From Streptococcus ictaluri 707-05 (GTDB taxonomy: Bacteria > Bacillota > Bacilli > Lactobacillales > Streptococcaceae): DNA of 64,000 nt. Below, piece after piece: positions 7,363 to 15,908 of this stretch (within the stretch, counting starts at the first letter, position 1; each line of letters begins with the position of its first letter). The position numbers were made by a program, and so were the translations under genes. The stretch lies in contig NZ_AEUX02000007.1 of assembly GCF_000188015.2 (NCBI RefSeq), positions 248,001-312,000 of the forward strand. The letters are read 5' to 3'. The notes below the pieces were generated by a model. It did not search any database, was not told where the DNA came from, and saw only the letters and a program-made list of their open reading frames with translations.

Positions 7363-7391
7363 TTTTTAACTAACATAATGTTAGTTAAAAA
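7363..7391. repeat. Perfect 14-bp inverted repeat with one-base centre
   Basis: TTTTTAACTAACAT-A-ATGTTAGTTAAAAA, 70 bp after the secreted protein gene. No long T run follows on either strand outside the arms, although the arms themselves end in A/T runs. It could be a bidirectional terminator for the cassette or a protein-binding palindrome. Confidence 0.6.
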
Positions 7392-7484
7392 TAGAGTTAT
7401 TAAGTTTGATAAGAAATCTTTAGGGGATTAACCAAAATCTCAGTTGCTTATTGAAGATATAAGGAATAAAGCATCTTCACAATG

Positions 7485-7521
7485 TCATGTCGAGACAAAG
7501 TAAAAAATTGTCTTGACATGA
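7485..7521. repeat. Right direct repeat, forming a hairpin over the rpmH -35 box
   Basis: Bases 7485-7505 are the right 21-bp direct repeat (TCATGTCGAGACAAAGTAAAA). Its first 14 bases pair with TTGTCTTGACATGA at 7508-7521 (13 of 14), giving an imperfect palindrome with a 9-nt centre. The left copy at 5934 has only one arm of this palindrome. Confidence 0.75.
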
Positions 7522-7541
7522 CCGCTTATTTATTATAGAAT
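7513..7541 (+). promoter_or_regulatory. rpmH promoter
   Basis: TTGACA (7513-7518), 17-bp spacer, TAGAAT (7536-7541). The -35 box lies inside the right arm of the palindrome at 7485-7521. Confidence 0.8.
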
Positions 7542-7617
7542 ATTATGGTATGTTTAGTAACTGATATCACAAATAGCCGGCTAAACGAATACGAAAATCT
7601 ATGAGGAGGTATTCACT

Positions 7618-7752
7618 GTGAAACGTACTTATCAACCAAGTAAAATCCGTCGTCAACGTAAACACGGATTCCGTCACCGTATGTCAACTAAAAACGGACG
7701 TCGCGTGCTTGCAGCTCGTCGTCGTAAAGGACGTAAAGTATTATCAGCTTAA
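7618..7752 (+). CDS. rpmH: 50S ribosomal protein L34
   Basis: 44 codons from GTG 7618 (GAGGAGGT upstream) to TAA 7750-7752, encoding the very basic L34 sequence ([18 protein letters not shown]...). Exact length and sequence of the family. It is part of the large ribosomal subunit. In related streptococci it follows jag closely, so the 3.7 kb between jag and rpmH here is accessory. Confidence 0.97.
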
Positions 7753-7773
7753 TCGCCAGAATATAAATAAAGT

Positions 7774-7807
7774 AAAACCAGGAGTGCTCGAGGCTCGTGG
7801 TTTTTTG
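7774..7807 (+). terminator. rpmH terminator
   Basis: Stem AAAACCA..GAG / CTC..TGGTTTT followed by T residues. Confidence 0.8.
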
Positions 7808-7891
7808 TTTGCCTTTTATTTCTGAAAATAAATTCAATAATCTCCTATTTTTGAGAAAATATGAAAGTAGTTTCTAAAGCTTCAACTAATA

Positions 7892-7919
7892 TTGTAAACG
7901 CTTTATTTATTGTTATAAT
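7892..7919 (+). promoter_or_regulatory. nan operon promoter with cre-like CcpA site
   Basis: TGTAAACGCTTTAT at 7893-7906 matches the cre consensus TGWAAACGNTNWCA at 12 of 14 positions and overlaps a weak -35 (TTGTAA 7892-7897). An extended -10, TGTTATAAT, ends at 7919. A CcpA site over the promoter predicts carbon catabolite repression of sialic acid use. Confidence 0.7.
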
Positions 7920-7963
7920 AAGGTTGTGAACGTTCGTAAGATTAAAAAGCAAGGAGTAGACGA

Positions 7964-8668
7964 ATGAAGGCTAAGGTTGATAAAGACAGCTTTTTAAAGA
8001 TGATAAAAGGGGGATTAATTGTCTCTTGCCAAGCCTTGCCAGGAGAACCGCTTTATTCAGAAGACGGTGGTATTATGCCTCTTATGGCAAAGGCTGCTCA
8101 AGAAGCGGGTGCAGTAGGTATCAGAGCTAATTCGGTTCGTGATATTAAAGAAATACAAGCCGTTACCGATTTGCCCATTATTGGCATTATCAAAAAAGAT
8201 TATCCTCCTCAAGAGCCCTTTATTACGGCAACTATGGCGGAGATAGATGCTTTGGCAGCACTAGATATTGCAGTAATTGCACTAGATTGTACCAAACGTC
8301 CACGTCACGATGGTCAAACCATTAGTGACTTTGTGAAGGCTATTAAGTCGAAATATCCGAATCAATTACTCATGGCTGACATCAGCACTTTCGAAGAAGG
8401 GGTTCTAGCTTATGAAGCTGGAGTTGATTTTGTTGGGACTACCTTATCTGGATATACGGACTATAGTCGTCAATCAGACGGTCCTGATTTGGCTTTAATG
8501 GATGCACTTTGCCGTCAGGGGATTCCAGTGATAGCCGAAGGCAAAATCCATACACCACAGCAAGCCAAAGATGTTCAAGATATAGGATTTGCAGGCATAG
8601 TTGTGGGAGGTGCGATTACGCGTCCCAAAGAAATTGCAGAACGCTTTATTCAAGCGCTCAAAGATTAA
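7964..8668 (+). CDS. nanE: N-acetylmannosamine-6-phosphate 2-epimerase
   Basis: 234-residue TIM-barrel protein. Converts ManNAc-6-P to GlcNAc-6-P in sialic acid catabolism. Sequence features include [15 protein letters not shown] near the start, the [13 protein letters not shown] segment and the C-terminal phosphate-binding [12 protein letters not shown] and [11 protein letters not shown] loops. Start ATG 7964 with AAGGAG upstream. First gene of the nan operon. Length and motifs are normal. Confidence 0.95.
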   Translation: MKAKVDKDSFLKMIKGGLIVSCQALPGEPLYSEDGGIMPLMAKAAQEAGAVGIRANSVRDIKEIQAVTDLPIIGIIKKDYPPQEPFITATMAEIDALAALDIAVIALDCTKRPRHDGQTISDFVKAIKSKYPNQLLMADISTFEEGVLAYEAGVDFVGTTLSGYTDYSRQSDGPDLALMDALCRQGIPVIAEGKIHTPQQAKDVQDIGFAGIVVGGAITRPKEIAERFIQALKD

Positions 8669-8710
8669 GTTTGTGTTATTAATTAGCTTATTAATCATAA
8701 AGGAGATTGT

Positions 8711-10036
8711 ATGATGAATTTGAAGAAATTGGCTTCATTAACTATGCTTGGGGCATCTGTTTTAGGATTGGCTGCCTGTTCTGGTAATTCAGATAAGTCA
8801 GCAAGTGGAGACAAAAGCTCTTCTGCTGATAAAACAGAAATTACCTGGTGGGCGTTTCCCGTATTTACACAGGAAAAAGCAGAAGATGGTGTCGGCACTT
8901 ATGAAAAGAAAATCATTGCTGCCTTTGAAAAGAAAAACCCAGAGATTAAGGTTAATTTAGAAACGATTGATTTCACCTCTGGTCCAGAAAAGATTACCAC
9001 TGCGATTGAAGCAGGAACAGCTCCAGACGTCCTTTTTGATGCCCCAGGACGTATCATTCAATATGGTAAAAATGGTAAATTAGCTAAATTAGATGATCTT
9101 TTCACAGATGACTTCACCAAAGATGTCAGTAATGATAAGTTGATACAAGCCTCAAAAGCTGGTGATATCGCTTATATGTATCCGATTAGTTCAGCACCTT
9201 TTTACATGGCTTTAAACAAAAAAATGCTAAAAGATGCTGGAGTGCTTGAATTGGTTAAAGAAGGCTGGACCACAGATGACTTTGAAAAAGTGCTTAAAGC
9301 ATTGAAAAATAAAGGTTACAATCCAGGTTCCTTCTTTGCCAACGGTCAAGGAGGAGACCAAGGGCCACGTGCTTTCTTTGCGAATCTCTATAGCAGCCAT
9401 ATCACTGACGACAAAGTCAGCAAATACACAACAGATGATGCTGACTCTATTAAAGCGATGACTAAAATATCAGATTGGATTAAAGAGGGCTTGATGATGA
9501 ATGGCTCTCAATACGATGGCTCTGCGGATATTCAAAATTTTGCCAATGGTCAAACTTCATTTACCATTTTATGGGCACCTGCTCATCCGGGGATTCAAGC
9601 CAAATTATTGGAAGCAAGTAAGGTTGATTATCTTGAAATCCCATTCCCTTCAAACGATGGCAAAGCAGAACTAGAATATTTGGTTAATGGATTTGCAGTC
9701 TTTAATAACAAAGACGACAAAAAAGTGGAAGCTTCTAAAAAGTTCATCCAGTTTATTGCGGATGACAAAACATGGGGTCCTAAAAATGTGGTTCGTACAG
9801 GTGCCTTTCCTGTAAGAACTTCCTACGGTGACCTTTATCAAGACAAACGCATGGAAAAAATAGCGGATTGGACAAAACTCTACTCCCCTTATTACAATAC
9901 TATCGATGGATTTGCTGAAATGAGAACCTTGTGGTTCCCAATGGTACAGGCTGTCTCTAATGGAGATGAAAAACCAGAAGCAGCCTTGAAAGCTTTTACG
10001 GAAAAAGCTAACAAGACCATCTCAAAAGCACAATAA
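8711..10036 (+). CDS. Sialic acid/ManNAc ABC transporter substrate-binding lipoprotein
   Basis: 441 residues, lipoprotein signal with LGLAAC (Cys23), a Ser/Lys-rich linker and an extracellular solute-binding family 1 fold ([46 protein letters not shown]). It captures the sugar for the two permeases downstream. Position between nanE and the lyase makes sialic acid or its breakdown products the likely ligand. A hairpin after the gene probably raises its expression relative to the permeases. No ATPase is encoded in the operon; the shared MsmK-type ATPase of streptococci would be needed. Confidence 0.9.
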   Translation: MMNLKKLASLTMLGASVLGLAACSGNSDKSASGDKSSSADKTEITWWAFPVFTQEKAEDGVGTYEKKIIAAFEKKNPEIKVNLETIDFTSGPEKITTAIEAGTAPDVLFDAPGRIIQYGKNGKLAKLDDLFTDDFTKDVSNDKLIQASKAGDIAYMYPISSAPFYMALNKKMLKDAGVLELVKEGWTTDDFEKVLKALKNKGYNPGSFFANGQGGDQGPRAFFANLYSSHITDDKVSKYTTDDADSIKAMTKISDWIKEGLMMNGSQYDGSADIQNFANGQTSFTILWAPAHPGIQAKLLEASKVDYLEIPFPSNDGKAELEYLVNGFAVFNNKDDKKVEASKKFIQFIADDKTWGPKNVVRTGAFPVRTSYGDLYQDKRMEKIADWTKLYSPYYNTIDGFAEMRTLWFPMVQAVSNGDEKPEAALKAFTEKANKTISKAQ

Positions 10037-10051
10037 GTGTTTCGTAAAGAT

Positions 10052-10097
10052 AGCTCCTTTCCAATGCTCATAACAGGACTATTGGGAAGGGGCTTTT
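10052..10097 (+). terminator. Attenuator-like hairpin between binding protein and permeases
   Basis: Arms AGCTCCTTTCCAAT / ATTGGGAAGGGGCT (with G-U pairs) followed by TTTT. Likely partial termination or a 3'-stabilising stem that sets binding-protein excess. Confidence 0.65.
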
Positions 10098-10135
10098 GTC
10101 ATGATAAACCTTGATAGGGAGAGAGGTACACGTAA

Positions 10136-11023
10136 GTGAATGTCAATAAACTAAAAATGAGAGAAACCCTAATCTCATATGCTTTTCTAGCACCAGTCTT
10201 ACTTTTCTTTGGTATTTTTGTCTTGATACCGATGATTATGGGATTTGTAACTAGCTTCTTTAACTATTCCATGACAGAATTTCGGTTTGTGGGATTGGCT
10301 AATTATGTTCGGATGTTTCAGGATCCTATTTTTATTAAATCGCTCATTAATACCTTAATTATCGTCATTGGCTCTGTGCCTATTGTCGTCTTTTTCTCAC
10401 TTTTTGTGGCGGCTAAGACTTATGATAAAAATGTGGTGGCACGTTCTTTTTACCGTGCGGTCATCTTTTTACCAGTAGTAACAGGTAGTGTCGCTGTTAC
10501 TGTCGTATGGAAATGGATCTACGATCCTGTGTCAGGTATCTTAAATTATGCGCTGCGTTATGTGCATGTGATAGAGCAAAATATCAGTTGGTTAGGGGAT
10601 AAGCACTGGGCCTTGTTAGCCATTATTGTCATTTTGTTAACCACTTCTGTGGGTCAACCGATTATCCTCTACATTGCAGCCATGGGTAATATAGATAATT
10701 CTTTAGTGGAGGCTGCTCGAGTAGACGGGGCAACAGAATTCCAAGTGTTTTGGAATATCAAGTGGCCGAGCTTGTTGCCGACTACTTTGTATATCGCAGT
10801 AATTACGACCATCAATTCCTTCCAGTGTTTTGCTTTGATTCAATTGTTAACTTCTGGTGGCCCCAATTACTCTACTAGTACCTTGATGTACTATCTGTAC
10901 GAAAAAGCTTTTAAATTGTCTGAATACGGTTATGCTAACACCATAGGAGTATTCTTAGCTGTTATGATTGCTATTATTAGTTTCGCCCAGTTTAAAATTT
11001 TGGGAAATGAAGTGGAATATTAG
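10136..11023 (+). CDS. Sugar ABC transporter permease (MalF-like), nan operon
   Basis: 295 residues with six predicted membrane helices and the EAA loop VEAARVDGATEFQVFWNIKWP that contacts the ATPase. Typical MalF/UgpA-type inner membrane subunit of a CUT1 importer. GTG start at 10136. Followed after 11 bp by the second permease. Function in sialic acid uptake inferred from operon context. Confidence 0.9.
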   Translation: MNVNKLKMRETLISYAFLAPVLLFFGIFVLIPMIMGFVTSFFNYSMTEFRFVGLANYVRMFQDPIFIKSLINTLIIVIGSVPIVVFFSLFVAAKTYDKNVVARSFYRAVIFLPVVTGSVAVTVVWKWIYDPVSGILNYALRYVHVIEQNISWLGDKHWALLAIIVILLTTSVGQPIILYIAAMGNIDNSLVEAARVDGATEFQVFWNIKWPSLLPTTLYIAVITTINSFQCFALIQLLTSGGPNYSTSTLMYYLYEKAFKLSEYGYANTIGVFLAVMIAIISFAQFKILGNEVEY

Positions 11024-11034
11024 GAGGAGTTAAG

Positions 11035-11865
11035 ATGACAAAAGCAAAAATTACCTTATCTGATATTCTGACGACATTTATTTTGTGTGTGCTCACAGTC
11101 TTGTTTATTTTTCCTTTTTATTGGATTATGACGGGAGCTTTTAAGTCACAACCAGATACTATTGTGATTCCGCCCCAGTGGTGGCCAAAAGCGCCAACTA
11201 TTGACAATTTTAGAGCCTTAGTCATTCAAAACCCAGCCTTGAAGTGGCTGTGGAACAGTGTTTTTATTTCTTTAGCAACCATGTTTTTGGTTTGTGGGAC
11301 GTCATCTTTGGCAGGTTACGCCTTAGCTAAAAAACGCTTTTATGGGCAAGGACTTTTGTTCTCAATTTTTATAGCAGCAATGGCATTGCCTAAGCAGGTG
11401 GTTTTAGTGCCACTGGTACGTATCGTGAATTTTATGGGAATTCATGACACTATGGCAGCTGTCATCCTACCTCTTGTGGGTTGGCCTTTTGGGGTTTTCT
11501 TGATGAAACAGTTTTCGGAAAATATTCCTACGGAGTTATTGGAATCAGCAAAGATTGATGGGTGTGGGGAAATCAGAACTTTCTTTAATGTGGCTTTTCC
11601 TATTGTAAAACCAGGCTTTGCAGCCTTGGCTATCTTTACTTTTATCAATACATGGAATGATTATTTTATGCAATTGGTCATGTTGACTTCGCGAGATAAC
11701 CTAACCATTTCTTTAGGAGTAGCCACTATGCAAGCAGAAATGGCCACTAATTATGGCTTGATTATGGCGGGCGCAGCAATGGCAGCAGTGCCGATCGTAG
11801 CAGTCTTTCTCATTTTCCAAAAATCCTTTACCCAAGGGATTACTATGGGAGCTGTTAAGGGCTAA
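11035..11865 (+). CDS. Sugar ABC transporter permease (MalG-like), nan operon
   Basis: 276 residues, six membrane helices, EAA loop LESAKIDGCGEIRTFFNVAFP. MalG-type partner of the preceding permease. GGAGGAGTT precedes ATG 11035. Normal length for a CUT1 permease. Confidence 0.9.
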   Translation: MTKAKITLSDILTTFILCVLTVLFIFPFYWIMTGAFKSQPDTIVIPPQWWPKAPTIDNFRALVIQNPALKWLWNSVFISLATMFLVCGTSSLAGYALAKKRFYGQGLLFSIFIAAMALPKQVVLVPLVRIVNFMGIHDTMAAVILPLVGWPFGVFLMKQFSENIPTELLESAKIDGCGEIRTFFNVAFPIVKPGFAALAIFTFINTWNDYFMQLVMLTSRDNLTISLGVATMQAEMATNYGLIMAGAAMAAVPIVAVFLIFQKSFTQGITMGAVKG

Positions 11866-11879
11866 GGAGGTTCGATGCC

Positions 11880-12335
11880 ATGATATATGATGATATTAGC
11901 TATATTCACAGATACAAAGGGATTCATCCTGACTTGGATAGTGCCATAAGCTATTTAGAAAGTCAGGATATTAAGCAATTACAAGAAGGTCGACACCGTA
12001 TCTTGGATGATAAAATTGTGCTCTTTATTCAAAAAAATCGGCTTTCCAAAGACAGTAATGAGACATTTGAATACCATAAGCGTTATGCTGACTTGCATCT
12101 TTTGCTTGAAGGAAGTGAGTCAATAGCTTACGGACAGGGTGCTTGCCAGTATCTGGGAGATTTTAAAGATCAAGAAGATATCGGTTTTATGTCTTGTGAT
12201 CAGTCGATTGCTCTTGTTTTAGGAGCTGGGCAGTTTGCCTATTTTTATCCTGAAGAAGCCCATCAACCTAACGGTTTCAATCATGCAGGAGAAGAAGTTG
12301 TCAAATGCCTCATCAAGGTTTTGATGACACAGTAG
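11880..12335 (+). CDS. YhcH/YjgK/YiaL-family protein (DUF386)
   Basis: 151 residues with the cupin-like family signature (EYHKRYADLHLLLEGSE, YFYPEEAHQPN). Members cluster with sialic acid genes; E. coli NanQ (YhcH) is reported as a sialic acid anomerase. The same role is plausible here because it sits between the transporter and the lyase. ATG 11880 follows GGAGG closely. Confidence 0.85.
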   Translation: MIYDDISYIHRYKGIHPDLDSAISYLESQDIKQLQEGRHRILDDKIVLFIQKNRLSKDSNETFEYHKRYADLHLLLEGSESIAYGQGACQYLGDFKDQEDIGFMSCDQSIALVLGAGQFAYFYPEEAHQPNGFNHAGEEVVKCLIKVLMTQ

Positions 12336-12355
12336 AAATAGAAAGGAAGTAGCCA

Positions 12356-13006
12356 GTGGCAGGATCCAAAAACACGATTGTGCAATCACTTTTTAGGCTG
12401 GATAGTAAGTGGATGAGGTATTCAGCTTTCATTTTTGATTTGCTGATTTTAAATGGACTCTTTTTGCTAACTTGTTTTCCTTTGGTCACGCATGGAGTGG
12501 CTCAGCTAGCCCTCTATGCAACTCTAAGAGATTTACGCCAAGGGCAAGCGGCGTCTGTTTCGAGGACTTATCTTCATTACTGTCGTCGTTATGGTAAAAG
12601 AGGATTGCTTTTGGGGATAACAGAATTAGTCTTGTTAGGAATAGCATTTTTGGATTTTTATTTGGTTAAGAATCAGACAACTCCGGCTTTTCAAGTATTT
12701 AAGCTCTTTTGCTTAGCTATAGGTTTTTTAAGTCTTGTCATTTATCGCTATGCTTATCCTTTAGCTATTAGGACATCTTTTTCACTGATTACTTTATGGC
12801 GAACATGTGTCTTGTTGGCAGCTTACTTTTTACCGTGGACAATTGGTTTTTTAGGTGTCATGGCGCTTGTCTTTTTAATGCTACAGCTCTCCCTTTTTTA
12901 TCTGCTAATAGGGCTTTCTTTTTTAGCTATAATCGGCTGTAGCAGTATAAGCTATCTCTACCTAATAGTAATGGAAGGCTTGTTCAAGAAACTAAAATTT
13001 GATTAG
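12356..13006 (+). CDS. DUF624/YesL-family membrane protein
   Basis: 216 residues with about five hydrophobic segments and a conserved N-terminal pattern (DLLILNGLFLLTCFPLVTHGVAQLALYATLRDL). Such proteins accompany CUT1 sugar transporters in Firmicutes; their function is not established. GTG start at 12356 with GAAAGGAAG upstream. Nine residues from the end LFKKLKFD is cytoplasmic and basic. Confidence 0.8.
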   Translation: MAGSKNTIVQSLFRLDSKWMRYSAFIFDLLILNGLFLLTCFPLVTHGVAQLALYATLRDLRQGQAASVSRTYLHYCRRYGKRGLLLGITELVLLGIAFLDFYLVKNQTTPAFQVFKLFCLAIGFLSLVIYRYAYPLAIRTSFSLITLWRTCVLLAAYFLPWTIGFLGVMALVFLMLQLSLFYLLIGLSFLAIIGCSSISYLYLIVMEGLFKKLKFD

Positions 13007-13025
13007 AAAATAGAGGAAACCATTT

Positions 13026-13940
13026 ATGAGAGATTTAAAAAAATACCAAGGTATTATTCCTGCTTTTTATGCGTGTTATGATAAAGAAGGAGCTGTCAGT
13101 CCTGAAAGAGTTCGAGCTCTGACGCAATACTTTATCGATAAAGGAGTTCAGGGACTTTATGTTAATGGTTCGTCTGGCGAATGTATTTACCAAAGCCTAG
13201 AGGATCGCAAGTTGATTTTAGAAAACGTTATGGCTGTTGCCAAAGGAAAATTAACTATTATTAATCATGTTGCCTGTAATAATAGTCAAGACAGTATAGC
13301 CTTGGCAAAACATGCAGAAAGTTTAGGGGTCGATGCTATCGCAGCTATTCCTCCTATTTATTTCCGCTTGCCAGATTATGCGGTGGCAGCTTACTGGAAT
13401 GCTATTTCAGAAGCAGCCCCTCAGACGGATTTTGTCATTTATAACATTCCACAATTAGCGGGAATTGCACTGACACCTAGTCTTTACCAAGAGATGCTCA
13501 AAAATGACCGTGTCATCGGTGTCAAAAACTCTTCGATGCCAGTTCAAGATATTCAAGTCTTCACTGCTCTGGGAGGGGAGGATCATATGGTCTTTAACGG
13601 TCCAGATGAACAATTCTTAGGTGGTCACTTGATGGGTGCTAAAGCAGGTATTGGAGGAACTTATGGGGCAATGCCTGAACTTTTTCTACGCTTAAATCAG
13701 TTAATTGCAGATAAAGAGCTAGAAAAGGCTCAAGAATTGCAATATGCTATAAATGATATTATTGCTGTCTTGGTTTCTGCTCGTGGCAATATGTATGCGG
13801 TAATCAAAGAAGTGCTTCGTTTAAATGAAGGCCTTGATATTGGTTCGGTACGCTCACCTCTATTTCCTTTAGTAGAGGAAGATATGGTGATTTGTCAAGA
13901 AGCAGCATTGATTAATCGTGCCAAGGAAAATTTTTGTTAA
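13026..13940 (+). CDS. nanA: N-acetylneuraminate lyase
   Basis: 304 residues, DHDPS-superfamily barrel. Visible active-site features: GSSGE at 48-52 (carboxylate binding), Y139 in IYNIP, and Schiff-base lysine K167 in IGVKNSS. Cleaves sialic acid to ManNAc and pyruvate. Called nanH in some group A annotations. Followed by the ManNAc kinase, so lyase, kinase and epimerase make a complete route to GlcNAc-6-P. Confidence 0.94.
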   Translation: MRDLKKYQGIIPAFYACYDKEGAVSPERVRALTQYFIDKGVQGLYVNGSSGECIYQSLEDRKLILENVMAVAKGKLTIINHVACNNSQDSIALAKHAESLGVDAIAAIPPIYFRLPDYAVAAYWNAISEAAPQTDFVIYNIPQLAGIALTPSLYQEMLKNDRVIGVKNSSMPVQDIQVFTALGGEDHMVFNGPDEQFLGGHLMGAKAGIGGTYGAMPELFLRLNQLIADKELEKAQELQYAINDIIAVLVSARGNMYAVIKEVLRLNEGLDIGSVRSPLFPLVEEDMVICQEAALINRAKENFC

Positions 13941-13961
13941 ACAGTTGGTAAGGAGAAAAGT

Positions 13962-14867
13962 ATGGCAAAATACCTATCCATTGATATCGGTGGCACAGCC
14001 ATCAAGTACGGATTGATTTCAGAGGAAGGGCAGATTCTAGAAAAACATGAGCAGGCTACACATGCTTATAAAGGTGGCCCCTATATCTTAGAAACAGTCA
14101 AAGGCTTGGTGGAAGATTATCATTCTAAAGAATGTCTGGCAGGAGTTGCCATTTCCTCAGCTGGGATGGTCGACCCTAATCAGGGAGCCATTTTTTACTC
14201 TGGCCCACAAATCCCTAATTACGCAGGCACTCAATTTAAAAAGGAGATAGAAGAAGCCTTTCAAATTCCCTGTGAAATAGATAATGATGTTAACTGTGCA
14301 GGTTTGGCAGAAGCCATTTCAGGAAGTGCAAAAGATGCTGATGTGGCCATTTGTTTGACCATTGGAACAGGAATTGGTGGCTGTTTGCTGGTCGATGGAA
14401 AGGTCTTTCATGGCAGTAGATATGCTGCTTGTGAAGTGGGATATATGCTGTTGCCAGATGGGCAATTTCAAGATTTAGCCTCAACAACCGCTCTGGTTCA
14501 TGAAGTGGCTAGGCGCTATGGTCAAGAAGCTAGTCAGTGGGATGGTCGACGGATTTTTGAAAAGGCTAAAGCCGGCGATGTTCATTGTATAGCAGCTATC
14601 GATCGCATGGTAACTTACCTAGGCCAAGGAATAGCCAACATATGCTATGTGGCAAATCCTAGTCATGTCATTTTAGGTGGAGGAATCATGGCACAATCAG
14701 ATTATCTCGCGCCAAAATTAAAAGCTTCCCTAGCTCATTATCTGGTTCCTAGCTTAGCGGAAAAAACACAAATAACTTTTGCTAGTCATGGCAACAGCGT
14801 GGGTATCTTGGGTACCTACTATCACTTAAGGCAAAAAGAGAAAACCTTCAAACACACCGAGAAGTAA
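13962..14867 (+). CDS. ROK-family N-acetylmannosamine kinase
   Basis: 301 residues. The N-terminal phosphate loop SIDIGGTAIKYGL (about 6-18) and the DNDVNCAGLAE / ICLTIGTGIGGCLL segments are typical of ROK sugar kinases. The CxCGxxGC zinc motif found in many ROK proteins is absent (CEVGYMLLPDGQFQDLAS), as in other Gram-positive members. Product ManNAc-6-P is the substrate of NanE. Last gene of the nan operon; its stop overlaps the first base of a terminator. Confidence 0.88.
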   Translation: MAKYLSIDIGGTAIKYGLISEEGQILEKHEQATHAYKGGPYILETVKGLVEDYHSKECLAGVAISSAGMVDPNQGAIFYSGPQIPNYAGTQFKKEIEEAFQIPCEIDNDVNCAGLAEAISGSAKDADVAICLTIGTGIGGCLLVDGKVFHGSRYAACEVGYMLLPDGQFQDLASTTALVHEVARRYGQEASQWDGRRIFEKAKAGDVHCIAAIDRMVTYLGQGIANICYVANPSHVILGGGIMAQSDYLAPKLKASLAHYLVPSLAEKTQITFASHGNSVGILGTYYHLRQKEKTFKHTEK

Positions 14868-14893
14868 AAAGGCGTCCCTTTAGGGAGCCTTTT
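14867..14893. terminator. Bidirectional terminator between nan operon and RpiR gene
   Basis: AAAAGGC-G-TCCC-TTTA-GGGA-GCCTTTT between the convergent genes; works on both strands. Confidence 0.85.
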
Positions 14894-14897
14894 GCTT

Positions 14898-15730
14898 TTA
14901 ATCAGATTTTTCTTGTCCATTAATAATGGTATTTTTAAAGATTTTTTCTTTATGGACTTTATCAATAGCCAGAACATAAGCGTAGATAATATCCATCATA
15001 ATCAATAAGGGAAATTGAGGAGAAACACGATTACCATAGTTGAGCTGGTGTGTAGAGGAGACCTTTATCACCTCAAAAGCTTGATGATAGTCTTCTTCTG
15101 ACTGAGTTGTTAATAAAATGGTTTTGGCACCTCGGCTAGATGCTTGATTTAGAGCGTTGATGACAGAAGAAGTCTTCCCAGAGAGGGAAAAACCAAAGAC
15201 AAGACAGTCTTCATTGACCAAACTGTTTGCCCAAGTAAAGCCATCGGTATCAGAATAGGCATCGCAAATAATTCCCAGTCGCATAAAGCGCAGCTTCATT
15301 TCTTGGGCGACTAAGGCAGAGGAGCCTTTTCCAAAGAAGTAAATACGTTCGGAGGCATCTATGCATTTAGCCAGATTTTGTAGCTTGTCTTCATCCACCA
15401 AATCATAGGTTTTATTAATCAAGGCATTGTAGTCCATTAAAACACGCTTTGTAAGCTCTAGGTTAATGAATTGGAAGTTATCTTCTGCTTCTTTCAAGCT
15501 GTTAATGTAATCAAAGGCGAAGGCGCTCTATAACCTGAAAAGCCACACTTCTTAGCAAAGCGTGTCAATGCAGCTTGAGAGACATGCAGTCGCTTAATCA
15601 TTAAGGAAGCAGTCAAATCTTGTGCTTGTAAGTCGGTCTCCATAAAAAAATGAGCAATATCTTTTTCTAAGCTAGTCATATGTTCTAAGGCGGCTTCGAT
15701 GGTTGTCACTAAACGATGGCTTTTTCTCAT
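14898..15730 (-). pseudogene. RpiR-family (MurR/NanR-type) regulator, frameshifted
   Basis: The N-terminal 78 residues (from 15730) are an RpiR HTH domain (VSQAALTRFAKKCGFSGYRA), but the frame then ends in PSPLITLTA. The remaining 199 residues, starting in frame at about 15520 with FAFDYINSLKEAEDN, contain the SIS sugar-phosphate domain (IYFFGKGSSALVAQEMKLRFMRLG, GFSLSGKTSSVI). Two extra bases in AGAGCGCCTTCGCC (minus strand, near 15520-15530), or one missing, account for the break; GYRAFAFDY is the expected junction. Adjacent to and convergent with the nan operon, so the likely nan regulator has lost the link between DNA-binding and sensor domains. Confidence 0.85.
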
Positions 15731-15908
15731 GCAGGACTCCTAAGGGTAAGGCTTTTCCTACCTAGTATAACATAAAAGTTAAGCAGGAAGACAGCGCAAT
15801 TTGCCATCAGACTCACTCTGATGAGTATGGGTGAAGAAGGGGCTTAGATATGGTACAATAAAAAAGAGATGCCTCAGCTAGATGGAGGCAAAAAGGATAG
15901 AAAAAGAA

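Larger units (their letters stand above)
5934..7505. mobile_element. Direct-repeat-flanked accessory cassette (1.5 kb)
   Basis: AT-rich segment bounded by 21-bp direct repeats, carrying a terminator, a truncated gene remnant, a small membrane protein and a secreted protein, none of them housekeeping. No integrase or transposase is present. It could be an integrated fragment, a recombination product or a passively mobilised unit. The repeats would allow precise excision by homologous or slippage recombination. Called from repeat structure and composition only. Confidence 0.5.
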
